Part shown: piece by piece, positions 44,181 through 52,282 of the stretch | Numbering within the stretch: position 1 is the first letter of the stretch | Layout: each line of letters opens with the position of its first letter | From: CBDCWQ01 sp965223435 | GTDB lineage: Bacteria; Myxococcota; Kuafuiibacteriia; Kuafuiibacteriales; Kuafuiibacteriaceae | Length of the DNA stretch: 64,000 bases | Reading direction: 5' to 3' | Assembly: GCA_965223435.1 (NCBI GenBank) | Contig: CBDCWQ010000019.1 | Coordinates: 124,001 to 188,000 of the forward strand | Made by a program: the position numbers and the translations under genes | The notes under the pieces: model-generated | What the model was told of the DNA's origin: nothing | The model's database searches: none | Seen by the model: the letters and a program-made list of their open reading frames with translations, nothing else

Positions 44181-45614
44181 ATGACAAAAATCAAATTTGC
44201 GGACCTCGCCTTAAACGAGGGACTCCAGCGAGCCGTCCGCGCTCAAGGCTACGAACAGCCTACGCCCATCCAGGCTCAGGCCATTCCCCATCTGCTTCAA
44301 GGCCGCGATCTGCTCGGGATCGCACAGACCGGAACCGGCAAGACCGCTGCTTTCACCTTGCCTATGCTCCATCGCCTGTCAGAGCACGGGCAGGCCAAGC
44401 CCCACGCGCCGCGAGCATTGGTCCTCACACCCACTCGAGAGCTCGCCATCCAGATCGGACAGAATACCGCGTCCTATGGCCGCCACCTCGCAGTTCAGCA
44501 TGGGGTGATCTTCGGGGGTGTGGGCCAAGGCCGCCAGGTGCGCCGCCTTGAGACCGGAGTAGACATCCTCATCGCCACCCCAGGACGCCTGCTCGACCTG
44601 ATGGGGCAAGGCTACGTACGGCTTCAAAACATTGAAATCTTTGTCCTCGATGAAGCGGATCGAATGCTCGATATGGGTTTCATCAAAGACGTCCAAAGAG
44701 TGATCAGCAAGCTCCCAAGCAAGCGACAAACATTGCTGTTCTCGGCGACCATGCCGAACAGCATTGTCCGCCTGGCCGAAGAACTGTTAACGGAGCCGAC
44801 AAGGGTAGAAGTCACACCCCCGGCGACAACCGTTGAACGCATCGAGCAGCAAGTCCTTTTTGTCGAAAAACCTGATAAGCGTAAACTGTTGGCTGAACTT
44901 CTCGTATGCGCGCGTAAGCGTTCTGATACCCTCGGAATTTTTGCTCGTCCGGACTCGGGTCGCGACAAGGCGGGCATCGACAGAGCGCCACCCGGGCAGA
45001 ATCCGAGGGATTCGGGCCTGGAAGCGGGCGAAAGGCACCCCGGTCCGCCCGCGGAACCCAGAGTGCTGGTGTTCGCGAGAACAAAATACGGCGCCGATCG
45101 CGCCGCACATTTTCTTCGCAAGGCGGGCATCGAGGCCGATGCCATCCATGGCAACAAGTCTCAGACCGCACGGGAGCGGGCCCTCACCCGGTTTCGTGAT
45201 GGTAAAGTCCACGTTCTGGTCGCAACCGACATCGCAGCCCGTGGCATCGATGTCCCGGACATTACCCACGTGATCAACTTTGACCTCCCCAATACGCCCG
45301 AGGACTACGTCCATCGAATCGGAAGAACCGCCCGGGCTGGGCGGGATGGCATCGCGCTATCCTTTTGTGACAAGGATGAACGCGCCAACCTCCTCGCCAT
45401 CCAGCGGCGAACCAAGCGAAACATCAGGGTTGTTCAGGATCATCCCTTTCGGTCAAGGGTACCCGTAGATGAAATGCCCGAACCCCCTAAGCGCCGCCGC
45501 GGCCGGCGGCCGCCCAACAAGCGTGGTAGCATACGGCGCAGTGACCGGCACCGGGCCGCCAACAGCAGAGCCAGTACAAAAGGCACACACGCATCACGAG
45601 ACGAGCGTCGTTGA
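44181..45614 (+). CDS. rhlE: RhlE-like DEAD-box RNA helicase
   Basis: 477 residues from the ATG at 44181 (a GTG precedes it directly). Motifs: PTPIQAQAIP (Q), AQTGTGKT (I), PTRELA (Ia), VLDEADRML (II), SAT (III), VLVFARTK (IV), DIAARGID (V) and HRIGRTARAGR (VI), with a basic C-terminal tail. Between the two RecA domains (residues about 247-294) there is a Gly/Pro/Arg-rich insertion that RhlE proteins lack. Probably works on rRNA or mRNA structure together with the RRM protein. Confidence 0.93.
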   Translation: MTKIKFADLALNEGLQRAVRAQGYEQPTPIQAQAIPHLLQGRDLLGIAQTGTGKTAAFTLPMLHRLSEHGQAKPHAPRALVLTPTRELAIQIGQNTASYGRHLAVQHGVIFGGVGQGRQVRRLETGVDILIATPGRLLDLMGQGYVRLQNIEIFVLDEADRMLDMGFIKDVQRVISKLPSKRQTLLFSATMPNSIVRLAEELLTEPTRVEVTPPATTVERIEQQVLFVEKPDKRKLLAELLVCARKRSDTLGIFARPDSGRDKAGIDRAPPGQNPRDSGLEAGERHPGPPAEPRVLVFARTKYGADRAAHFLRKAGIEADAIHGNKSQTARERALTRFRDGKVHVLVATDIAARGIDVPDITHVINFDLPNTPEDYVHRIGRTARAGRDGIALSFCDKDERANLLAIQRRTKRNIRVVQDHPFRSRVPVDEMPEPPKRRRGRRPPNKRGSIRRSDRHRAANSRASTKGTHASRDERR

Positions 45615-45684
45615 CGCCCTTATAACCTACAAGCCCCAATTTAAGGGGAAACTCACGTCCGAGGACGAGAATCGAGAAGTTTGA

Positions 45685-45870
45685 ATGGCACGGAAACGAA
45701 GCGGGGGAAAAGGAGGGCGGTCCAAAGCATACCGGGCCCCCGGATTTCGAGTCGCCTGCAAAGGATGCGGCAAGATCGAAAAAATGCCAGTACGGCCCCC
45801 CGCCGGCGTCGACCTCTTCTGCGTGGATTGCATCAATGACAAGAGCTCGAAAACCGAGGTCTCCAGCTAA
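45685..45870 (+). CDS. Small CxxC/CxxC zinc-ribbon protein
   Basis: 61 residues. Basic N-terminus (ARKRSGGKGGRSKAYR), then a zinc ribbon with CKGC (25-28) and CVDC (46-49), similar to the CxxC-x17-CxxC family common in Myxococcota and related groups. GAGAAG precedes the ATG. Nucleic-acid or ribosome binding is possible. It follows the helicase by 70 nt and may share its mRNA. Confidence 0.8.
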   Translation: MARKRSGGKGGRSKAYRAPGFRVACKGCGKIEKMPVRPPAGVDLFCVDCINDKSSKTEVSS

Positions 45871-45972
45871 ACGAGCACTGGTCTCAGAGTCGGCTTCCTA
45901 TCTCCTTGATGAAAAGCCTCATGAAATCGAGAACGCGCACGTCTGGTCGAGTACGAGTTTCGTAAAGTGTAG

Positions 45973-45997
45973 ACGTGCGCACGCGCGTGCGCGCGCG
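45973..45997. other. Alternating purine-pyrimidine (Z-DNA-prone) tract
   Basis: 25 bp of strict purine/pyrimidine alternation, mostly CG and CA/TG steps, between the convergent zinc-ribbon and kinase-partner genes. Such tracts can adopt Z-DNA under negative supercoiling. Confidence 0.6.
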
Positions 45998-46013
45998 ATT
46001 TCGGGCGAGCTTT

Positions 46014-46871
46014 TCATCTAAATGCAGGCAAAGGGCCCACATCCGCGTCCGGAGCATCCCCTTTCAATGAAACGTAGGCCGCGACGCCGGAGGCTGCAGC
46101 TGCAATGCTGACAATGCTCCAAAACCACACACTCTTGTACAGTGGTTTGGATCCGATCCGCCCTTCGCGGATGGTCACCATCAAAGGTTTTTTCGGAGTA
46201 CCGACCGTGCGAATAGACTCGCCTTGTCGGTCGAGCATCGAAACGTAGAACTCGGCAACCATGCCTCCTTCGTTCTCTGTCCAGCTCGCCGGAATCTTGC
46301 CTTCCCATCGTTCCTGGTCTTCGAGCACCAAGGCCAAAGAAGAGAAGGCTTCGTCCATGGCCCGCCGGTAGTAGACCTCAACGCGGTCGACGATCCCTGT
46401 GGGATCGCGGAGCCGATAACGAAAGGCGATGGGCCGGCCCCCGGTCGCTCGGGCCGGATGTTCACCCAGGAGCGCAAGCTGCTCGGCCGCACGCGCACGC
46501 TCCAATTCCTCCAACTGGCGCATGATTCCGCGTTCTTCAACACGAACCTTGCGCCAAACCGCCAGAATCTTGGGCGGCGTGTGTTTTGAGAGATCAAAAT
46601 CAGGCTTCATGCGAACCACAAGGCGGAAGGGAACCTCCGCATCGATAGGCCTTCCGAGAACCGCCAAACAGCTCCCGTGAATGAGGTTGATCTCGAAACG
46701 GTCTTCCGGTCCGAGCTCTTCGGCGTGGACCAGAACCTTTTTGATGGTGCGAACGGCGGCCCCAAACTCAAGCTCTTTGTACTGCGCCTTCGCCCGCGCA
46801 ACCAAGGCTTCCATGCCTGTGCTCCCGACCAAGGAGACAAACACCATCGAAAGCGTCGTTCCAGATAACAC
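46014..46871 (-). CDS. TPR-like membrane protein paired with a Ser/Thr kinase
   Basis: 285 residues: a signal-like N-terminus, a helical-repeat region (about 20-110; KAQYKELEFGAAVRTIKKVL), a beta-rich domain (about 140-235) and a C-terminal membrane helix (VWFWSIVSIAAAASGVAAYV) with a short tail. No family named with certainty. It starts 63 nt after the PEGA kinase stop on the same strand, so it is probably co-transcribed and works with it. Confidence 0.75.
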   Translation of the reverse strand: MLSGTTLSMVFVSLVGSTGMEALVARAKAQYKELEFGAAVRTIKKVLVHAEELGPEDRFEINLIHGSCLAVLGRPIDAEVPFRLVVRMKPDFDLSKHTPPKILAVWRKVRVEERGIMRQLEELERARAAEQLALLGEHPARATGGRPIAFRYRLRDPTGIVDRVEVYYRRAMDEAFSSLALVLEDQERWEGKIPASWTENEGGMVAEFYVSMLDRQGESIRTVGTPKKPLMVTIREGRIGSKPLYKSVWFWSIVSIAAAASGVAAYVSLKGDAPDADVGPLPAFR

Positions 46872-46934
46872 CTGGTCTAGAATCGTAGCTCGAGTCTAAG
46901 GACAGCGCCAGCGCGGCCAGGCCCCCTCGCCTCT

Positions 46935-48575
46935 TCAGTCTTTGGTCTCCTTGAGGACCAGATCCAGCTTGCGGGTCGCCCCCGAACGAATACGGATTTT
47001 CTGCTTCTTCGCGATTCCGTACGGCCCGTTTTTGAGCCACAGCTCGTGCTCCCCGGGTTTGAGCTCCACCCGATACAGGGGCGTGGACCCTCGCCGAACT
47101 CCGTTGATCCATACCTGGGTCCAAGGCTGAGTCTGTAAGGTAAGGTAACCCACCTCTGTTTTTTGCGGACTCGCCGGATGCGCCCGCTTGGCGCCTACCA
47201 AGCGACTCCGTTTGCTCGACTTCGGCCTATTTTTTGTGGGCCGTTTACGCACCTTAGGCTCAGGAACACGCTCCTGAACCACGGAGCCAGAACCCGTTAC
47301 CTTGGGCGCCGCCGGTTCCCCAGTCGATGCCTCAGGTGGCACCGAAGGCAAGACAGCCACCGCCACCGGCGGAGTCTCTTCTTCATTCTGGCCAGGCCCC
47401 ATGCGTCCGAGGCCAACCACAAGCGCAAGGGCCACCAAAGCTAAAGCCAGTATCGCCGTCATCACCAAAACCGAACGCGGCGGTCTTCGCCGCTCGCGCG
47501 GGACATGCCCATCCACTTGGGTGGCCAAAAGCTCGAGAACATCCACGGAGTCCCGGCTCGAAAGCGTTCGACCCGGCTCGGTCGGACCCCGCGCGGACTT
47601 CACATAACGCGCAACGTCCGACACCCCGAACTGTGGTGCCTCAGAGCCTAAGTAGTGAGAAAGCTCATCGGCGACTTTTCCACAGTCCGCATAGCGCTTG
47701 TTTGGATCGGGATTCATCATTCTGAGTACAATCCGATCCAGCTCCGCAGAAACTCGGCCGTTTTGGGAGGAAGGCGGGGGGATGGGCTGGGTCACCAAAG
47801 CCCTGAGAACCTCAACCTCGCTTTCGCCGTGACCAAAGAAACGACTGAGGGTCAGTAGTTCCCAAAAAACCATGCCAAGCGAGAACTGATCCGACCGAGC
47901 ATCTACTTTTCGTCCACGCAGCTGCTCCGCAGACATGTAGCGTATCTTGCCTTTGATCGCGCCTGTGACTGTCCGATTGGCGCGATTTGTTGCGATGGCG
48001 ATTCCAAAGTCTAAAAGCTTAACCGAACCGTCAACGCGAACCATGATATTGTCTGGGCTGATATCTCGATGAACGACCTGTAGGCATCGCCCGCTTGCGT
48101 CTTGAGCAGAGTGTGCGTACCCCAGTCCTCTTGCTGCCTGCAAAATGACAAAAGCGGCAAATTCGGGAGACGGAACAACCCCTGCGGAAGCAAAACCATT
48201 GAGAAGCCCCCCCACGGTTTCACCCTCGATGAACTCCATCGCAATAAAATAGATCCCCTTCCACTCCGCCACATCGTAGATCGATACGATGGCCGCGTGG
48301 CTGAGACTGGCTGCAATCCGCGCTTCGTCCAAAAATGCGGCAATAAAGGTCTTGTCCTTTGCAAGCTCTGGCAAGAGCGTCTTCAGAATCACGAAGCGGT
48401 CAATGCCCGGTTCGGTCTGGCGCGCGAGAAAGATCTCTCCCATCCCGCCAATGGCCAGACGGCGGACGATTTCGTACTTGTCTAGAATGCGCACTGCTGG
48501 TCTTTGGCCACCACGAAAAAAGTCGGTCCTAAGGATTATACCCTGGAAGATCGTACCGCGGGGTCCAAGACCCAC
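46935..48575 (-). CDS. Transmembrane Ser/Thr protein kinase with PEGA domain
   Basis: Up to 546 residues. Kinase domain with the VAIK-like Lys in FVILKTLLP, VVHRDISPDNIM, LLDFGIAIA and RYMSAEQL; a membrane helix (about 370-390), a Pro/Lys linker and a C-terminal PEGA domain (GYLTLQTQPWTQVWINGVRR). The kinase is cytosolic, PEGA periplasmic. The start may be the GTG at 48494 (VRILDKYEIVRRLA) rather than 48575. Divergent from the FHA/sigma-54 gene, which could be its target. Confidence 0.9.
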   Translation of the reverse strand: MGLGPRGTIFQGIILRTDFFRGGQRPAVRILDKYEIVRRLAIGGMGEIFLARQTEPGIDRFVILKTLLPELAKDKTFIAAFLDEARIAASLSHAAIVSIYDVAEWKGIYFIAMEFIEGETVGGLLNGFASAGVVPSPEFAAFVILQAARGLGYAHSAQDASGRCLQVVHRDISPDNIMVRVDGSVKLLDFGIAIATNRANRTVTGAIKGKIRYMSAEQLRGRKVDARSDQFSLGMVFWELLTLSRFFGHGESEVEVLRALVTQPIPPPSSQNGRVSAELDRIVLRMMNPDPNKRYADCGKVADELSHYLGSEAPQFGVSDVARYVKSARGPTEPGRTLSSRDSVDVLELLATQVDGHVPRERRRPPRSVLVMTAILALALVALALVVGLGRMGPGQNEEETPPVAVAVLPSVPPEASTGEPAAPKVTGSGSVVQERVPEPKVRKRPTKNRPKSSKRSRLVGAKRAHPASPQKTEVGYLTLQTQPWTQVWINGVRRGSTPLYRVELKPGEHELWLKNGPYGIAKKQKIRIRSGATRKLDLVLKETKD

Positions 48576-48671
48576 CCACCCGGCCGTACATGAAAGCAGG
48601 TAGGCCGACCTCTGTGTTTGGGCTCCACGGCGAATGCGTTATGATGGGCCCCACTTCTCAAGGAGCCCGCT

Positions 48672-49985
48672 ATCCTAGACAAACCTACAATTCCTCACAA
48701 AAAAGGCGCTGCACGAATCCGGGCCTTATTTGTCGAGGCAGTGGCGGGGCCGGACAAGGGCAAAAGGGCAGTGGGGGAGCGTGAGTCTCTCACTGTAGGC
48801 GCAGCGTCAGACAATGATCTTGTCCTCAGTGACAACACCGTATCTCGCTACCATCTGGAGCTTCGTCAGGTAGACGGCGAGATTGTGGTGGAGGATCTGC
48901 GTTCCACCAACGGAACGGTGCTGGGTGACGCCATCATCGAACGAGCCAAACTGAGGCCAGGAGCCATCCTTCAATTGGGCCAGACGAGAATCCAAGTCTC
49001 TGACGGTGCAAAACTTTCTTTGGAGGCCCTGGATACCGAGTCCTACTGCGGCATCTACGGTCGTTCACAAATCATGCGGCGCCTCATGGCCAGAGTCCAA
49101 ACAGCCGCCCAAGCCGACGTGTCCGTCTTGGTGTGCGGAGAAACCGGCGTGGGTAAAGAGGTCATTGCTAGGGCAATACACGAAGGAAGTCCGAGATCCA
49201 GTGGTCCCTTCGAAATCGTCGACTGCGCGGCCCTTGAACCCCAGCTGGTCGCAAGCGAGCTTTTTGGCCATGAGCAAGGAGCCTTTACCGGAGCGCAGTC
49301 CCGATACATCGGCGCATTCGAACGAGGCAACGGCGGAACCGTTTTCCTCGACGAACTCGGTGAGCTCTCCCCAAGCCTACAACCCAATTTGCTGGGCGTG
49401 CTCGAACGAAGGCAGTTTCGGCGCCTCGGCGGAACCACCCCCATCGACGTCGATGTGCGACTCATTTCGGCAACCCATCGAGATCTGCGAGCGCTGGTCA
49501 ATACCAGGGCGTTTCGTCAAGATCTGTATTATCGAATTGCCTCAGTCCGAATCGACGCGCCACCGCTCCGAGAACGCCCCGAAGACATTCCCGTTCTGGT
49601 AGAGAAATTCCTTGGAGACGCGAACCATCAAGGTGCAATCTCAGACATCATTTCAGCGGAGCAGATGGAGCGGCTCACCCAGTACGGTTGGCCCGGAAAT
49701 GTCCGTGAGCTCAGAAACTTTCTTGAGTCCTACCTCGCCATGGGCGAAGCGCCCGAAATAAGCTCAACGCATGATAACGGTACCTCAGGCCCCAGCCTTG
49801 AATTCAAAAACATAGAAAACCTCAACTACCGCGATGCAAAAAAACGCATGCTCCATGCGTTTGAGCGCCATTACGTTCAAGCCATACTCAATAAGTCCAA
49901 GGGCAACGTCTCAGAAGGCGCAAAACGGGCCGAGATCAGTCGTAGATACTTTTTCGAGATGTTGAAGCGGTCAGGCCTAAGGTAG
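48672..49985 (+). CDS. FHA-domain sigma-54-dependent activator, probable ATC start
   Basis: 437 residues from 48672. FHA domain (about 15-110) with SRYHLEL and STNGT, AAA+ sigma-54 interaction domain with GETGVGKE, ELFGHEQGAFTGAQ and GGTVFLDELGEL, and a Fis-like helix-turn-helix (GNVSEGAKRAEISRRYFFE). No ATG, GTG or TTG exists in frame before the GTG at 48741, and that GTG would remove the first FHA strand (RALFVEAVAGP). AAGGAG (48660-48665) is 6 nt before an ATC, so I infer initiation there. A TATGAT -10 lies at 48640. FHA phosphothreonine binding would link the adjacent kinases to RpoN promoters. Confidence 0.85.
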   Translation: MLDKPTIPHKKGAARIRALFVEAVAGPDKGKRAVGERESLTVGAASDNDLVLSDNTVSRYHLELRQVDGEIVVEDLRSTNGTVLGDAIIERAKLRPGAILQLGQTRIQVSDGAKLSLEALDTESYCGIYGRSQIMRRLMARVQTAAQADVSVLVCGETGVGKEVIARAIHEGSPRSSGPFEIVDCAALEPQLVASELFGHEQGAFTGAQSRYIGAFERGNGGTVFLDELGELSPSLQPNLLGVLERRQFRRLGGTTPIDVDVRLISATHRDLRALVNTRAFRQDLYYRIASVRIDAPPLRERPEDIPVLVEKFLGDANHQGAISDIISAEQMERLTQYGWPGNVRELRNFLESYLAMGEAPEISSTHDNGTSGPSLEFKNIENLNYRDAKKRMLHAFERHYVQAILNKSKGNVSEGAKRAEISRRYFFEMLKRSGLR

Positions 49986-50038
49986 CTTCTGAGCATGAAT
50001 CCCGCCGAAGCTACTTGTATCCACAGCTGCGTGGGGGT

Positions 50039-51922
50039 TTAAACATCGCGTTGGGTTGTGGCTTCGGACCGAGAGAGAGGCAAATTCCGGAAAAAATTGA
50101 GCAGCTGCGAGGCACTGCCCAAACGTTGCTCTGGAACAGGCGCAAGCGCCTTAGAAAGCAAAGGGAATAAGTCTTGGAGTGCCCTTGGTCCCGCATGCAC
50201 TCCCAAAAAGACATCGGGGGCCTCCTTGGTCAGCATGGCGTACAGAATAGCCGCGGCCGAGTATAGATCGGACTTCTGGGTGGGCTTTTCGCCACGCCGC
50301 ACCTCAGGTGCAGCAAAACCGCTTTCGATGAAGGTGGAGCCATCAAGCACACGCTCAAGATCAAAGGCGTGCATCAACAAAGTCTCGCCCATATCCTCTG
50401 GGACCAAACCAAAGATCCAGGGACAAAGGCTCCCATGCACAAGACCACTTGCATGAAACGCGGCGACAATTGAAAAAAGCTGCCGAGCCAAGTGAACAAT
50501 CCGCTGATACGGGAAGGGCGCTTCACGCGCAATCACCCGGTCCAACGCATCACCGCCAAGCTCAGCTTGCACAAAATACTGATAGGGGCCCATGTTCCCG
50601 TGGTCCCGGAGCGGAACAATATACCGATGCATGATACGCGCAGAAGCTTGGGCCTGGTCCGAAATCCGAAGGCGTTCCTCCCGAGACGAGAAAGCCCCGC
50701 CTGGATGAACTTGAACCCGAAGAGGCTCGCCGGTGTCCCCATCGACGGCACGGTAGGCCCAAAAAGTGTTCTCCCGAATGCAGGCTTTCAGTTGAATGTG
50801 GCCGATCTTCTTTCCCACCAAAGACGGCCCCCCCTCGCGCCGACTGTCCCTCAGCAAGCGCTTTTCGTTCACCCCACTTGTCGAGGGCACCCGAATGCGA
50901 GCCTCGTTCTCATGCTTTGCGAAAGGGTCGACAATCTGGGTGCGGTCCTTGGGAAGAGCAACAGTGCCTAAAGGAGGAGCCCCTCTGGGGGAAAGCAAAG
51001 CCTGGGACGGAAGCGCGTCGGGCTGGCCCGACAAGCAGCCGACCGATTGAAGCCATGCGATAAGGCTCAGCTGAGGGACCAAGGTCGATCTTTTCACAAG
51101 AAGCGGCCACAACGCCGACAGCATTTCCTGGGCGCTCTGAAACCGCTCCTCACGTGCCTCTCGCAGTGAACGACGAAGCACATGCGCAACATCAGGACAG
51201 ACCGAAGAATTTACACGAAATTTTCCGGTATGCTCAGGAACCACCGGGCTTACACCAACGAGCATTTCATGCACGACACAGGCAACGGAAAAAAGATCGC
51301 TGCGCGCATCCACGAGCCCACCGCTTAGCTGCTCGGGAGACATGTAGTCCAAGCACCCCATGGCAATCCCGACGTCCGTCTGGTGCGAGCGCTCATAGAC
51401 CCAAGCGTTGCCAAAATCGATGATGCTTACATCTCCGGTCTTGGACACAACGATGTTGCTCGGCTTGAGATCACGGTGGACCACCCCAAGCCATGACCCA
51501 TCATCATCGCGCGCGCTGTGGATGTAGACAAGAGCGCGCAAGACTTCGATGGCTATCGTCAACACCACTTCTTCAGGACACAGCAACTCAGCTCGTTTTG
51601 CCCTAGCCATCATGTCTGAAAGCGTCACGCCGTCCACGTATTCCATGACAACAAAAAGGCCGTCGTCGTCGCGTTCAAGAACATCGAGAATGCCCACGAC
51701 CTGTCCATGCCTTAGCTTACTCAGAACGCGAACCTCATCAAGGAAGCTGCGAAGAGCATCTTCATTCTCTCTGATGTGGGGCAGCGGCCTTTTGAGCATC
51801 ACTCGACGCTGAAAATTCCCGCGACCCTCAAATACACCCTCAAACAGTTCTGAAGAGGCCGTTGTGCAAAATTTTTTGACGATGCGGTAACGCGTCTTCA
51901 TTTCGTCCGAGCCGGTGCCCAT
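50039..51922 (-). CDS. Ser/Thr kinase with tandem C-terminal pseudokinase
   Basis: 627 residues (ATG at 51922 or 51901). The N-terminal kinase keeps Lys (RVMLKRPLP), VVHRDLKPSNIVV, IIDFGNAWV and DYMSPEQL, but its glycine loop is degenerate (FCTTASSELFEG). After a linker (about 290-370), a second kinase fold shows LVHGSLCPWIFG instead of HRD, HAFDLE instead of DFG, and an intact FAAPEVRRGEKPTQKSDLYS. The second domain is thus a predicted pseudokinase, perhaps regulatory. No membrane helix is seen. Convergent with the FHA/sigma-54 gene. Confidence 0.9.
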   Translation of the reverse strand: MGTGSDEMKTRYRIVKKFCTTASSELFEGVFEGRGNFQRRVMLKRPLPHIRENEDALRSFLDEVRVLSKLRHGQVVGILDVLERDDDGLFVVMEYVDGVTLSDMMARAKRAELLCPEEVVLTIAIEVLRALVYIHSARDDDGSWLGVVHRDLKPSNIVVSKTGDVSIIDFGNAWVYERSHQTDVGIAMGCLDYMSPEQLSGGLVDARSDLFSVACVVHEMLVGVSPVVPEHTGKFRVNSSVCPDVAHVLRRSLREAREERFQSAQEMLSALWPLLVKRSTLVPQLSLIAWLQSVGCLSGQPDALPSQALLSPRGAPPLGTVALPKDRTQIVDPFAKHENEARIRVPSTSGVNEKRLLRDSRREGGPSLVGKKIGHIQLKACIRENTFWAYRAVDGDTGEPLRVQVHPGGAFSSREERLRISDQAQASARIMHRYIVPLRDHGNMGPYQYFVQAELGGDALDRVIAREAPFPYQRIVHLARQLFSIVAAFHASGLVHGSLCPWIFGLVPEDMGETLLMHAFDLERVLDGSTFIESGFAAPEVRRGEKPTQKSDLYSAAAILYAMLTKEAPDVFLGVHAGPRALQDLFPLLSKALAPVPEQRLGSASQLLNFFRNLPLSRSEATTQRDV

Positions 51923-52282
51923 GGATTCACCGCCTCATCATTCTAGCTCGCTTCGCGCCCAGGCAATAATCGTACGGTCCTCACCGGCCCAAAAGGCCGC
52001 GCCGAAGGAGCACAAAAACTACCTTTGCCTACACCGACGGCCGACTATTCTGCGGTAACCAGGACGTGGTCGTTTTTCACAACGCACGTGTGCTGGCGAC
52101 CCGCGTAGGCGGTTTTTGCATCGCTAACCAGGGCCTGGGTCGGGTTCGGATTGGGGTCGAGTCGTTTTGGACGAGGCGGCCGGCGGCGATGCTGTCATCC
52201 TCGTGAATGCCGAAAACACGGCACGCCTGCCGAGATATTGGACAAGGGGGAAGTGCAAAAGACCTGCCGCTGCCGGCAGAAA
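51923..52282. other. Gap without recognised gene
   Basis: About 360 bp between the kinase gene and the 3' end of the giant exoprotein gene. Only short frames. It should contain the kinase promoter; no clear hexamers or terminator found. Confidence 0.4.

Noticed and set aside
45469..45684. 71-residue frame overlapping the helicase 3' end
   Set aside because: Mostly out-of-frame helicase sequence; no ribosome site.
50035..50045. GTTTAAAC near the kinase stop codon as another TIR element end
   Set aside because: Only the 8-bp core matches; the inner AACGC..CAAGT part is absent.
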